In this document: positions 16,401-25,322 of the stretch, in pieces
Position numbering within the stretch: the stretch's first letter is position 1
Layout: every line of letters begins with the position of its first letter
Source: Erythrobacteraceae bacterium CCH12-C2
GTDB lineage: Bacteria > Pseudomonadota > Alphaproteobacteria > Sphingomonadales > Sphingomonadaceae
DNA length: 64,000 nucleotides
Reading direction: 5' to 3'
NCBI GenBank assembly: GCA_001556995.1
Contig: LSKF01000163.1
Location: 99,323 to 163,322, forward strand
Position numbers and translations under genes: made by a program
Notes under the pieces: generated by a model
The model's database searches: none
The model's input: only the letters and a program-made list of their open reading frames with translations
What the model was told of the DNA's origin: nothing

Positions 16401-17524
16401 AGCCCAAGATTGGCCGCGGCAAAGGCGCGCCAGTCGAGCTGCGCCGCGCGCGCGAGGCCAAGCTGACGCAGCTCTGCGGCAAGAGCATGGCCTTGCATGA
16501 CGCGCGAAAGCGCGGTCGCAATCGATCCCGGATCATGGGGATCAGCCAAGAGCGCCGCGCCGCCCGCAACCTCAGGCATTGCCGAGCAATCGCTGGTCAC
16601 GACCGGGCAGCCGCATGCCATCGCCTCGGCCACGGGGTTGCCGAAACCTTCGATAAAGGACGGGTGCAGCAGCGCAGCGGCTCCGCTGTAGAGCTGTACC
16701 AGTGCCGAGCGATCGATCGGCTCGAGCACATGAATGCGGCTCTCGATGCCCAAGGCTCTTGCAAGGTTCGATAGTTCTTTCGCCCGTCTGGCTCGCCGCT
16801 GCACGAGCACGAGATCGACATCGGGTGACGACCCGCAAGCGAGGGCAAACGCCCTGAGCGCACCTTCGTGGTTCTTATACGGTGCACCTTGCCCGACGAT
16901 CAGGACATAGCGCCGCTCAGACGAAAGGCCCATTTGCGCCAAGGCTACGGCGTCGGGCGAGGCTGGGCGGAAATCCTCGGCTACACCCGAGCGGGTCACC
17001 ACAACGCGGTTTGCCGATGACGGGGAAATCCGGACGATTTCGGCACGGCTCGCTTCGCTGACAGTGGCGACGATCGCCGAGCGGCCGAGCGCCCGAATGA
17101 TGCCGCGGCGGTAGAAGCGCCGCTCGATTCGGCCCCACGGCGCTGGATTGCACAATTTGGGATGCGTCAGCCACATCACGTCGTGAACTGTGGTGATGGC
17201 CGGCATTGACAGCCCGCCAGGCAGTATATTGGCTGGTGCATGGAACAAATCGATCCCCTGCAAATCAACAGCAAGCGGCAGGTGCAGCATCGTGATCGGA
17301 CCATTTGCCGGTGCGCCAACAGTCACTTCGCGGACATTATCCGCATCGCTTAGTTGTCCCTTGCGCGAGGGGTGTCGCAAAAGGGTGAACTGCCAGTCTG
17401 GCGCAAGGGTCGGCAAGTGTCGGACCAATGCTGCGACGACTTCGCCGATCCCGCTTGGGCGTGGGCCCAGATATCGGCAATCGAGCGCGATGTGTGGCCG
17501 CCGTGAAGATAAATCTTTGGGCAT
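16370..17524 (-). CDS. GT4-type glycosyltransferase
   Basis: A GT-B fold glycosyltransferase of 384 residues. The N-terminal domain contains HIALDCRYLGPRPSGIGEVV, where the Gly-rich loop of GT4 enzymes is expected, and DLFHAPANILP. The C-terminal nucleotide-sugar domain contains YVLIVGQGAPYKNHEGALRA, then LLHPSFIEGFGNPVAEAMAC with the conserved EGFGNPxxEAMA motif, and SDCSAMPEVAGGAAL. The start ATG at 17524 opens a normal N-terminus. It runs opposite to the inositol synthase gene, leaving a 311-base divergent region. It probably adds one sugar in assembly of the surface polymer; donor and linkage are unknown. Confidence 0.88.
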   Translation of the reverse strand: MPKDLSSRRPHIALDCRYLGPRPSGIGEVVAALVRHLPTLAPDWQFTLLRHPSRKGQLSDADNVREVTVGAPANGPITMLHLPLAVDLQGIDLFHAPANILPGGLSMPAITTVHDVMWLTHPKLCNPAPWGRIERRFYRRGIIRALGRSAIVATVSEASRAEIVRISPSSANRVVVTRSGVAEDFRPASPDAVALAQMGLSSERRYVLIVGQGAPYKNHEGALRAFALACGSSPDVDLVLVQRRARRAKELSNLARALGIESRIHVLEPIDRSALVQLYSGAAALLHPSFIEGFGNPVAEAMACGCPVVTSDCSAMPEVAGGAALLADPHDPGSIATALSRVMQGHALAAELRQLGLARAAQLDWRAFAAANLGLYRKALGAPA

Positions 17525-17781
17525 TGTTACAACGATGTAATCCAGTTCGGGCCATCGGAATTTTGGTGCGTTTTATCGCAGTTGCGAACAGCTCGTAATG
17601 TGGTCTGCCAGGCCCTCTGCCAACCTCGGACCGTCGACCTCGGCAACGCTGAAAATTGGCGAATTTCCGGCATTTTTTGCGGCGTCGACAGCACCCACGT
17701 CTCGTTTTTTTTCGCCCCGAATCATCCGATCAACGCGATAAATCGTAGGAGAGCAGGGATTGGTAGGCAATTTCGTTTGGG

Positions 17782-17835
17782 TTGACAGACCTTTGGTCTC
17801 TGTAGATTGATAAGGATCAATAAAAGGAAATCTGA
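17782..17835 (+). promoter_or_regulatory. Candidate promoter and dyad before the inositol synthase gene
   Basis: TTGACA at 17782-17787 matches a consensus -35. A small dyad follows (GACC, TTT, GGTC at 17788-17798), then an AT-rich stretch with a possible -10 around 17803-17813, and AAAGGAAAT as ribosome-binding site before ATG 17836. The whole divergent gap 17525-17835 is AT-rich for this genome and contains no gene. It is the likely control point for the long capsule-like operon. Confidence 0.45.
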
Positions 17836-18936
17836 ATGAATGGCGTGCGGGTCGCGATCGTAGGCGTGGGTAATTGCGCTTGCTCACTCGTACAGGGTGG
17901 CGCGTATTACCGCAGAAAAAAAACAAGCGACGGGCTCATTTATCAGTCGATTGGCCGCTATCATGCCAGCGACATTGAGTTTGTTCTTGGGATCGATATT
18001 GATCGCCGTAAAGTCGGCAGGCCACTTGTTGAGGCCATTTTTGCAGATCCGAACAATACTCAGATTTTTGAGCCCGATATCGAGAGAACTTCTGCCGAGG
18101 TCATAATGGGCCGCGTGCTTGATGGTGTTGCTCCGCATATGGTGCAGGCTGGCGCGCGAGGGTTTCAGATTGCTGACCTGCCTGAACCTTCGCAGGACGA
18201 AATCGCCGCCGCGCTAAAGCGCGAGCGGGTCGATGTCCTGATCAACTTCCTGCCGGTCGGCTCTCAGCAAGCGAGCGAATTCTACATGGAATGCGCGCTT
18301 GAGGCCGGGGTTGGCGTGGTCAATGCGATCCCGGTTTTCATCGCCAGCAATCCCGACTGGGAGGCGCGCTTTGCCCAGCGGGGGCTGCCGATCGTGGGCG
18401 ATGATATCAAGGCCCAGGTTGGGGCCACAATCATTCATCGCACTCTGTCGAGCCTGTTTGCCACCCGCGGCGTGGTTGTCGAACGCACCTACCAGCTGAA
18501 CACCGGTGGCAACACCGATTTCATGAACATGCTCGACCGCGACCGGTTGACCCACAAGAAACTTTCCAAGACCGAAGCGGTGCAGGCCGCTCTTGCCGAG
18601 CGGCTTGACGATGAGAATATTCGGATCGGCCCTTCGGAATACGTGCCGTGGCAAAAGGATAACAAGATTTGTTTCTTGCGGATCGAGGGCACGCAATGGG
18701 GCGGCGTCCCGGTGAATCTTGAGCTGCGCCTGTCGGTGGAAGACAGTCCCAATGCCGCCGCCTGTGCGATGGACGCCATCCGCTTCTGTCAGGTCGCACG
18801 TGATCGCGGCGAAGGCGGAGTTCTGACGGCTGAGAGCGCCTATTTCTGCAAACACCCACCGGTGCAGATGCCAGAAGCTGTGGCGCTGGATCTCCTGGAT
18901 TTGCGCGCTGCGCCTAGGCTGGACGCTGCCGAGTAA
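17836..18936 (+). CDS. ino1: Inositol-3-phosphate synthase
   Basis: Converts glucose 6-phosphate to myo-inositol 3-phosphate (L-myo-inositol 1-phosphate) with a bound NAD. The protein has 366 residues, the short actinobacterial/archaeal type. The Rossmann loop is VAIVGVGNCACSLVQGG. Family hallmarks are NFLPVGSQQASEFYMECA, NTGGNTDFMNMLDRDRL and the Lys-rich active-site stretch after it, plus EYVPWQKDNKICFLRIEG and SVEDSPNAAACAMDAIRFCQ. It is the first gene of the rightward run and is followed after 91 bases by the IPCT-like gene. The two enzymes together would make an activated inositol phosphate donor. De novo inositol synthesis is uncommon in alphaproteobacteria, so its placement here is informative. 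Confidence 0.93.
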   Translation: MNGVRVAIVGVGNCACSLVQGGAYYRRKKTSDGLIYQSIGRYHASDIEFVLGIDIDRRKVGRPLVEAIFADPNNTQIFEPDIERTSAEVIMGRVLDGVAPHMVQAGARGFQIADLPEPSQDEIAAALKRERVDVLINFLPVGSQQASEFYMECALEAGVGVVNAIPVFIASNPDWEARFAQRGLPIVGDDIKAQVGATIIHRTLSSLFATRGVVVERTYQLNTGGNTDFMNMLDRDRLTHKKLSKTEAVQAALAERLDDENIRIGPSEYVPWQKDNKICFLRIEGTQWGGVPVNLELRLSVEDSPNAAACAMDAIRFCQVARDRGEGGVLTAESAYFCKHPPVQMPEAVALDLLDLRAAPRLDAAE

Positions 18937-19027
18937 TGCTGGGCTATCCCAAGTGCCCGATGTCCATAACCTCTCTCCCTCGTCCGCTACCTTGCCTCTC
19001 CTCCTCTCTCGCCCAAGGCAGCATGTC

Positions 19028-19789
19028 ATGAATGCAATGATCCTCGCCGCCGGTTACGGCAGTCGGCTGTCAAGAATCCAAGCTCCCAAGCCGCTTGTCG
19101 AAGTGGCTGGCGTAACTTTGCTCGAATGGTCGGTGCGGCAGATGGCGGCCGCCGGGGTCACGCGAGCGGTGATCGTCACGGGTCATCGCGCCGATGAAAT
19201 CGAGGCTCGTTTGCCGGAAATCGCACTGGCGACCGGCGTCATGCTGGAGCCATGCCGCTTGGCGGACTGGTCACGACCGAATGGCCACTCAGTGATCGCG
19301 GGTGCCGCGCGGATCAGTCGCAATTATCTGCTGGTCATGGCTGACCACCTGTTCAGTTCGACCTTGTTGCGGCAGCTTGTTGCAGGCTTTGACCGCGTCA
19401 ACGGAGCGGCGCTTGCGATTGATCGCAGGGTAGATGGACCCACCATCGATCCCGCCGATGCCACTTGGGTGCGGTGCCGCTCGAATGGCCAAATTGCGCA
19501 GATCGGCAAACATCTCGTTCGCTACGATGCCGTGGATTGTGGCGCTTTCATCGCTACTCCCGATCTTGCGCAGGCTATTGCGGAGGCGATTGCCGAAGGT
19601 GCCGAGGGGAGCCTGTCGGACGGCATGCAACGTCTCGCCGATAATGGATTGGCGGCAACGGTCGATGTCACGGGCGCGCCATGGATCGACGTCGACGATC
19701 CCGCCATGCTCGCCTTAGCCGAGGCACTGGCGCCAACCATGTTGCCGCTGGGCGCATCAGCGTCGTCTTCGCATCGATTTGCGGCATGA
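19028..19789 (+). CDS. Nucleotidyltransferase resembling inositol-1-phosphate cytidylyltransferase
   Basis: A sugar-phosphate nucleotidyltransferase-type protein of 253 residues. The nucleotide loop AMILAAGYGSRLSRIQAPKP is followed by LVEVAGVTLLEWSVRQM. Then come SRPNGHSVIAGAARI and NYLLVMADHLFSS with the DH motif, GQIAQIGKHLVRYDAVDCGA, LSDGMQRLADNG and WIDVDDPAM, in the order seen in IPCT domains of archaeal and bacterial IPCT/DIPPS enzymes. ATG 19028 was chosen because the fold starts there; the frame upstream is unrelated. It should form CDP-inositol from CTP and inositol 1-phosphate. A generic sugar-1-phosphate nucleotidyltransferase is the alternative. Confidence 0.82.
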   Translation: MNAMILAAGYGSRLSRIQAPKPLVEVAGVTLLEWSVRQMAAAGVTRAVIVTGHRADEIEARLPEIALATGVMLEPCRLADWSRPNGHSVIAGAARISRNYLLVMADHLFSSTLLRQLVAGFDRVNGAALAIDRRVDGPTIDPADATWVRCRSNGQIAQIGKHLVRYDAVDCGAFIATPDLAQAIAEAIAEGAEGSLSDGMQRLADNGLAATVDVTGAPWIDVDDPAMLALAEALAPTMLPLGASASSSHRFAA

Positions 19790-21039
19790 GCTCTGCCCAA
19801 CCCCTGCTGCTTGATTGCACGCGCATGGTGGCGCGGTACTTTTCGGGTGCGATGCCCACAGGGATCGACCGTGTCGCAGATGCCTATCGCAAGCATTTCG
19901 CGTCCCGCGCGCAAGCAGTAATCCAGGTGCGGGGGCGCGCAATGGTGATCAGTCGAGCGCAGTCTGAACGGCTGTTTGCCCAGCTCGACGCACCAGACAG
20001 CGCATTGCACCAGCGCTTTGTCGCGCTGGTCCGTGGGGTTGGAGCCGTCGTTGAGGGCGAAGGACGCGGTGCGAGCGTTTCAGCCGGCGCTCTTTATCTG
20101 AACGTAACCCACACCGACTTCGACCTCCAGCGTCATATCGAATGGGTGCAGTCGGAACATCTCCGGCCCATCTATTTGCTGCACGACCTTATCCCGATCG
20201 AGCATCCCCATTTCACCACGCCGCACAAGGTTGCCCGCCATAATGGCCGCGTCCGCCGTGCGCTTGAGGGTGCTAGCGGCATTATCGCCAATTCACGCGC
20301 CACCGCCAGCGCGATCAGCGCCTTTGCGCGTGCCGAGGGACTGACCATGCCGCCGATTCTCGGTGCCCCGCTGGGATCGCCGCTCCTGCAGGTACCGCCG
20401 GTGCACGCGGCGTCACCGCATCCGAGCTTTGTGTGCGTCAGCACCATCGAGCATCGCAAGAACCACATGCTTCTGCTCGACGTGTGGCAGCGCCTGATCG
20501 CCTTGCATGGTGAGCGGGCGCCGCGGCTGGTGCTGATCGGGCGCTGGGGTGTCGGTTCGCAGGCAGTTCGCCAGCGCTATCATTCTGATCCGCTGTTGCG
20601 CCACTTCGTCACCATTCTTTCCGGTTGCAGCGATGCCGAGGTGGCGCAGCATGTTACTGCTGCCCGGGCTTTGCTGGTGCCTTCGCGCGCCGAAGGTTTC
20701 GGTCTGCCGGTAGTCGAAGCGCTGAAGCTCGGCGTTCCCGTGATCGCCAGCGACCTACCTGTGTTGCGCGAAGTGGGCGGGACCGTTCCGACCTTCCTTG
20801 CTCCCGACGCGCCGGACGAATGGCTTCGCATGATCCAAGAATTTGTCGCTGATGGTGCGGAGCGGGCCCGCCAGATTGCCGCGTTGCCGGCATGGTCCGC
20901 CCCTGAGTGGCGCGATCATTTTGCCAAGGTGGACGATTGGCTTCAGACCTTGCCCGCGCGCCGGGCAAGAAGCTCAACTCCCTTGCACGCCGATAATGAC
21001 TTATCCAAGCGATCGGCCTTGGCGGGCAGGATGGCATGA
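19786..21039 (+). CDS. GT4-type glycosyltransferase
   Basis: A protein of 417 residues. The N-terminus has LLLDCTRMVARYFSGAMPTG followed by IDRVADAY, a start common in capsule and O-antigen mannosyl- or rhamnosyl-type transferases. The acceptor domain includes LYLNVTHTDFDL and PIYLLHDLIPIEHPHFTTP. The donor domain includes FVCVSTIEHRKNHMLLLDVW, LLVPSRAEGFGLPVVEALKL (the EGFGLPxxEAL motif) and VIASDLPVLREVGG. The ATG at 19786 overlaps the cytidylyltransferase stop by 4 bases, and its own stop overlaps the KpsE-like gene. Coupling of a glycosyltransferase directly between the inositol-activation and export genes ties the two modules together. Confidence 0.88.
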   Translation: MSSAQPLLLDCTRMVARYFSGAMPTGIDRVADAYRKHFASRAQAVIQVRGRAMVISRAQSERLFAQLDAPDSALHQRFVALVRGVGAVVEGEGRGASVSAGALYLNVTHTDFDLQRHIEWVQSEHLRPIYLLHDLIPIEHPHFTTPHKVARHNGRVRRALEGASGIIANSRATASAISAFARAEGLTMPPILGAPLGSPLLQVPPVHAASPHPSFVCVSTIEHRKNHMLLLDVWQRLIALHGERAPRLVLIGRWGVGSQAVRQRYHSDPLLRHFVTILSGCSDAEVAQHVTAARALLVPSRAEGFGLPVVEALKLGVPVIASDLPVLREVGGTVPTFLAPDAPDEWLRMIQEFVADGAERARQIAALPAWSAPEWRDHFAKVDDWLQTLPARRARSSTPLHADNDLSKRSALAGRMA

Positions 21040-22229
21040 CTCAGATGAAGCCCATTCCCGACCTCACGCAGTCTGAGCCAGACCGAATGCATGGCGCAGA
21101 TAATGGTGATCAGGCAGCAAGCGGGCACCGCAGCCTTTTGGCGCGACTAAAATCCGTGGATCCGCTGTTCGGAGCCCTGGTGATCCTGCCGACGCTGGTC
21201 GCCAGCCTTTATTTCGGCATCTTCGCCAGCGAAGTCTATATCTCCGAAAGCCGCTTCATCGTGCGCAGCCCGTCGAAACCCAACCTGTCGCCGCTCGGCG
21301 TCGTGCTGGGAGGTGGCAGTCTGGTTGGCGCGAGCGAGGAAAGCGAGGCAGTGACCGAGTTTCTCAAGTCGCGTCAGGGCCTTGCGGCCATCAATGGCGA
21401 TGGTTTTGCGACGCGGGCGTGGGGAAACCCATCGATTTTCTGGTTTGATCGCTTTGGCAGGTTCGGCGCGGATACCGGCGAAGATCTTTTCAAGTACTAC
21501 CTCGAAAAGGTGTCGGCCGAGGATTCGACCACGACGATGGTCACGGTGCTGTCGGTACAATCATTCGATCCGCAAACCGCGCAAACCATAAATCGGCGAT
21601 TGCTCGAAAAGTCCGAGGTGCTGGTCAACGAATTGTCCGACCGGGCACGGCGCGACGCCATTTCCTTTGCCGAGGCCGAGCTGGCCCGTGCACGGGAGCA
21701 GGCGCAGGGGGCCGCGCTCGCGCTTGCGGCCTTCCGCGACCGCGAAGGCGTGATCGACCCCGAACTGCAGGTGAGCGCCGGGCTTCAGATGATCTCGAAA
21801 CTGCAGGACCAGCTGATCGCAGCCCAAACTCAGCTGCTCCAGCTTCAGACCTATACGCCGCGTGCCTCCCAGATCCCTTTTCTGCGCACCCAGATCCGTA
21901 ATCTTGAACGCGAAATTGCCAGTCAGACTGCCCAGCTGGCTGGAAACAAGGGGTCGCTTTCTTCGGCTTCGGTACGTTACCAAGAGCTGAAGCTGGCGTC
22001 GGAATATGCCGAAAAACAGCTCGGCATAGCGCTGTCGGCCTATCAGGAGGCGCAGGCCGAAGCCCGGCGCAAGCAGGCCTATGTCGAGCGGATTTCCAGT
22101 CCCAGCCTGCCTGACGATGCCGCCTACCCGCGCCGCCTCCGCAATATCATCGCCACATTCGTGCTTGGCCTGTTGGCCTGGGGCGTAGTCTCCATGCTGA
22201 TGGTCGGTATCCGCGAGCACAAGGAATAG
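21036..22229 (+). CDS. kpsE: Capsule export inner-membrane protein, KpsE/Wzz family
   Basis: A polysaccharide co-polymerase-type protein of 397 residues. One transmembrane helix near residues 47-66 (LFGALVILPTLVASLYFGIF) is followed by a periplasmic region containing EVYISESRFIVRSPSKP. A long coiled coil (about 200-350) includes ISFAEAELARAREQAQGAA. A second helix near the C-terminus is IIATFVLGLLAWGVVSMLM. This is the KpsE/CtrB architecture that links an ABC exporter to the outer-membrane channel. It is translationally coupled to the glycosyltransferase upstream and lies 2 bases before kpsM. Confidence 0.9.
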   Translation: MTQMKPIPDLTQSEPDRMHGADNGDQAASGHRSLLARLKSVDPLFGALVILPTLVASLYFGIFASEVYISESRFIVRSPSKPNLSPLGVVLGGGSLVGASEESEAVTEFLKSRQGLAAINGDGFATRAWGNPSIFWFDRFGRFGADTGEDLFKYYLEKVSAEDSTTTMVTVLSVQSFDPQTAQTINRRLLEKSEVLVNELSDRARRDAISFAEAELARAREQAQGAALALAAFRDREGVIDPELQVSAGLQMISKLQDQLIAAQTQLLQLQTYTPRASQIPFLRTQIRNLEREIASQTAQLAGNKGSLSSASVRYQELKLASEYAEKQLGIALSAYQEAQAEARRKQAYVERISSPSLPDDAAYPRRLRNIIATFVLGLLAWGVVSMLMVGIREHKE

Positions 22230-22231
22230 GC

Positions 22232-23029
22232 ATGGCGAGCATTCCTCAGCCTTCGCTGATTAACAGCCTCAAAGTGCAGCGCAGGGTTCTGGCCGCACTG
22301 CTCGTGCGCGAGCTTCTGACGCGGTACGGGCGCCACAACATCGGCTTCCTGTGGCTGTTCGTCGAGCCCATGATGTTCACGCTAGGGGTGACAGCACTCT
22401 GGACCGCGACCAAATCGACCCATGGCAGCGACTTGCCGATCGTCGCCTTTGCGCTGACCGGGTATTCCAGCGTTCTGCTGTGGCGCAATATGCCGGGCCG
22501 CTGCATCGGCGCGCTCGAAGCCAATTTGTCGCTGATGTATCACCGCAACATCCGCGCTCTGGATATCTACATAGCGCGGATGATGATCGAGTTTGCGGGC
22601 GCGACGATCTCGTTCCTCACGCTCACGCTGCTGTTCCTCGCGATGGGCTGGGTGGAGGCACCCGAGGATTTCCTCACGATCGTAGGCGGATGGATGCTGA
22701 TCTCGTGGTTTGGCGGAGCGCTGGCGATCACGCTTGGCGCGCTAAGCTACGAGTATGAGCTGGTCGACAAGTTTTGGCACCCTGCGTCCTACTTGCTCTT
22801 CCCATTGTCGGGCGCGGCATTTCTGGTGTCCGCGCTGCCACCCGCCGCGCGTGACATCATTCTTTACATCCCGGTGGTGCATGGGGTGGAAATGATCCGC
22901 GAGGGCTTCTTCGGCTCCAAGGTCGAAGCGATTTACGATGTCGGCTACTTGGTGACCTGCTCGCTGGTGCTGTCGGTAGCTGCACTGATCCTAGCCCGCT
23001 GGGTCGAAAAGCGGGTTGCTCCGCAATGA
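22232..23029 (+). CDS. kpsM: ABC-2 polysaccharide export permease, KpsM family
   Basis: An inner-membrane permease of 265 residues with six predicted helices. The N-terminal cytoplasmic stretch VLAALLVRELLTRYGRHNIG and FLWLFVEPMMFTLGV are family signatures. Later segments include YHRNIRALDIYIARMMIE and FPLSGAAFLVSALPPAARD, ending IPVVHGVEMIREGFFGSK. It pairs with the ATPase that starts 4 bases before its stop. Together they would flip a lipid-linked polysaccharide across the inner membrane. Confidence 0.93.
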   Translation: MASIPQPSLINSLKVQRRVLAALLVRELLTRYGRHNIGFLWLFVEPMMFTLGVTALWTATKSTHGSDLPIVAFALTGYSSVLLWRNMPGRCIGALEANLSLMYHRNIRALDIYIARMMIEFAGATISFLTLTLLFLAMGWVEAPEDFLTIVGGWMLISWFGGALAITLGALSYEYELVDKFWHPASYLLFPLSGAAFLVSALPPAARDIILYIPVVHGVEMIREGFFGSKVEAIYDVGYLVTCSLVLSVAALILARWVEKRVAPQ

Positions 23030-24444
23030 TCACCGTTGACCGCGTTTCCAAGGAATACCGCACCCGAACCGGGCCCAAGCGGGTGCTCGAGCGTGTCAGC
23101 TTCACGCTCGAAAAAGGCGAACGGCTTGGCGTGCTCGGGCGCAACGGGGCGGGTAAATCGACCCTGATCCGGCTCGTGAGCGGGGCTGAGCGGCCAACTT
23201 CGGGCCAGATTACCCGCAACATGTCGGTGTCTTGGCCACTCGCATTTGGCGGCGCGTTCCAGTCGCAATTGACCGGGGTCGACAATGTTCGCTTCATCAG
23301 CAGGCTCTATGCGCAGGACCCGGACCACAATCTCGCCTTCGTCGAGGAATTTGCCGAGCTTGGGCAATATCTGCGCGAGCCGGTGATGCATTATTCCTCT
23401 GGGATGCGGGCGCGGTTGGCCTTCGCGATTTCGATGATAATTGAGTTCGACTGCTTCCTGATCGACGAAATCGCGGCGGTCGGTGATGCGCGCTTTCACG
23501 AGCGGTGCAATTATGAATTGTTCGACAAGCGCGGCGACCGGGCGATGATGATCATCTCGCACGATCCGGGCTACCTGCGCGACCATTGCAACCGCTGGGC
23601 GCTGCTCGACGCAGGGCAGCTCACGCCTTTTGACGATTTCGAGGCCGCCCACGATCACTTCCTCGCGCAGATGCGGATTGGCGAAACTGTTCGCGCGGTC
23701 GCGCAGCCGTTTTCCCGGCGCATGGCGGCGATTGATTCGCTGCGCCGTGTGGCGCACGAGGACGAACAGTTCATGGCGCTGGTGCGCCAGGCCGATGCTG
23801 CACGAGATCGTCACGACTGGGCGGAGGCTGAGGCGGGCTATACCGCAGCCTTGAACCTGCACCCCTACGAGCGCAGCTATTGGGCGCAGCTGGGCCACGT
23901 GGCGCGCGAACAAGGGCGGCTGGTCCGGGCCGAGATTGCCTATCGCACCGCTTGTGCATTCGGGGAGCCGGTGCGTCTGCTCGCGCCCTTCATCGCCGCG
24001 ATCGAACAGGCGGACAGCGTGAGCCCGCAGACTCCCATAGCGTCGCCCGACGGCGGCGAGACGCGGCGGCAGCCGCCGGGCTATCCTGATCTGGCCGTCA
24101 TTACGGCGCTGGCCACGGGTCGTGAGCGGCTCTCGGACGACGCCGCGCTCGCCCTGCTCCGCCGACTTGGCGCTGTCGAGGATGTGCTGGCACGGATGCT
24201 GGAGGACCACAGCGCGCCGACGCCGCAGGTCACCCTGCCCGATGCCATTGCCGTGGTGCCGGGCGATGCGCCGCTGCGCACGGAATGGCGCGAAGATCTC
24301 GCGCGGCTGACCGGCGCGCGGCAGGAAGAACTCCTGGCTGCGCTGGCTCTGGGAGAAGAGCCTTTCGCCGCGATGCGCCGCGCAGGCGGGCTGGACGGCT
24401 GGGCAATACCCGATAACGCTTGGACAGGGGCCGCCAGCGCATGA
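23026..24444 (+). CDS. kpsT: Capsule ABC transporter ATPase (KpsT) with a C-terminal TPR-like extension
   Basis: A protein of 472 residues, about twice the usual KpsT length. Residues 1-225 form a complete ATPase: Walker A GRNGAGKST (38-46), signature YSSGMRARLAFA (about 123-134), Walker B DCFLIDE (142-148) and the switch His in MIISHD. Residues about 240-472 are an added domain. It begins with a TPR-like pair (AGYTAALNLHPYERSYWAQL) and continues with a second region containing PDLAVITALATGRERLSDDA. The same domain occurs alone in the protein at 25319-25975. The extension may dock the exporter to glycosyltransferases or sense chain completion; that is inference. Confidence 0.9.
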   Translation: MITVDRVSKEYRTRTGPKRVLERVSFTLEKGERLGVLGRNGAGKSTLIRLVSGAERPTSGQITRNMSVSWPLAFGGAFQSQLTGVDNVRFISRLYAQDPDHNLAFVEEFAELGQYLREPVMHYSSGMRARLAFAISMIIEFDCFLIDEIAAVGDARFHERCNYELFDKRGDRAMMIISHDPGYLRDHCNRWALLDAGQLTPFDDFEAAHDHFLAQMRIGETVRAVAQPFSRRMAAIDSLRRVAHEDEQFMALVRQADAARDRHDWAEAEAGYTAALNLHPYERSYWAQLGHVAREQGRLVRAEIAYRTACAFGEPVRLLAPFIAAIEQADSVSPQTPIASPDGGETRRQPPGYPDLAVITALATGRERLSDDAALALLRRLGAVEDVLARMLEDHSAPTPQVTLPDAIAVVPGDAPLRTEWREDLARLTGARQEELLAALALGEEPFAAMRRAGGLDGWAIPDNAWTGAASA

Positions 24445-25322
24445 GCTCGCTTCGTCAGATTCTCCTCAATCAAAACCGGCCTTCCGCCGAAAAGCATTTC
24501 ACCGCCCGAACCCGCAGCCAATATCTCGGGAACGGCACATTGCTGTGTCAGGTGCTGGGCGGGCTGAAACTGTTCGTGATCGGGGATGATGTAGGATTCT
24601 CGCCGCACATGATCTTTGAAGGATACTGGGAATTCTGGCTTACCCGCTATTTCGCTGAGGTCATCCGTCCCGGTGACACAGTGCTCGATCTCGGCGCGAA
24701 CCTTGGATACTACACCCTCCTCGCCGCCGATCTGGTGGGGCCGGAAGGCCGCGTTGTGGCGATCGAGCCCAACCCTGAGGTCTTCCGTTGCCTCTCCGCC
24801 AGCGTCGCGGTCAACGGCTTCACGGCTCGCACAAGCGCCCAAAATGTCGCGCTGGCAGGGCCGGGCGAGACCGGGCAGCGCGCCTTCTTTGTGCCCACGG
24901 GCGAGCCCAAGAACGGCCGCTTTGTGGGTTCGCAGGAAGATCCGGAGCATTTGGCGGACCACGGCGTGGTCAGCGAAGTGGCGCTGGGCCGGATCGATCC
25001 CGATGCGTTCGAACGGGTCGATTTCATCAAGATCGACGTCGAGGGTGCCGAACTGGCCGTGCTGGAACACCTGCATCCAGTCCTGGAGAAATTCCGCCCC
25101 AAGGTGGTGTGCGAAGTCAATTTCCAGCGGGGCTACGGATGGGACGACGTCGTGGCCGCCTTCGGCACAGATGCGCTGAGCTATCTCGATTTTCACAGCC
25201 GCGTGAAGCCACTGACGCGCGAAATGGCTGAGACCGAGCAGTTGGGAGAGGACTGGCTGGTGTATGTGGATCTGGCGCGGGTGAAATGCACCGAGATAGC
25301 CGATCACGGGGGAGGGGAATGA
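24441..25322 (+). CDS. FkbM-family methyltransferase
   Basis: A SAM-dependent methyltransferase of 293 residues. The SAM site is DTVLDLGANLGYYTLLAADL, followed by GRVVAIEPNPEVFRCLSASV. The C-terminal FkbM signature is VDFIKIDVEGAELAVLEHLH and PKVVCEVNFQRG. The ATG at 24441 overlaps the KpsT stop by 4 bases. FkbM enzymes O-methylate sugars in surface polysaccharides and glycolipids. A second FkbM protein is encoded at 28603, so the polymer may be methylated at two sites or at its terminus. Confidence 0.9.
   Translation: MSSLRQILLNQNRPSAEKHFTARTRSQYLGNGTLLCQVLGGLKLFVIGDDVGFSPHMIFEGYWEFWLTRYFAEVIRPGDTVLDLGANLGYYTLLAADLVGPEGRVVAIEPNPEVFRCLSASVAVNGFTARTSAQNVALAGPGETGQRAFFVPTGEPKNGRFVGSQEDPEHLADHGVVSEVALGRIDPDAFERVDFIKIDVEGAELAVLEHLHPVLEKFRPKVVCEVNFQRGYGWDDVVAAFGTDALSYLDFHSRVKPLTREMAETEQLGEDWLVYVDLARVKCTEIADHGGGE

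Noticed and set aside
17836..19789. Inositol genes as a di-myo-inositol-phosphate osmolyte pathway
   Set aside because: That solute is known from hyperthermophiles; coupling to capsule export and glycosyltransferases makes surface decoration more likely, although it is not formally excluded.
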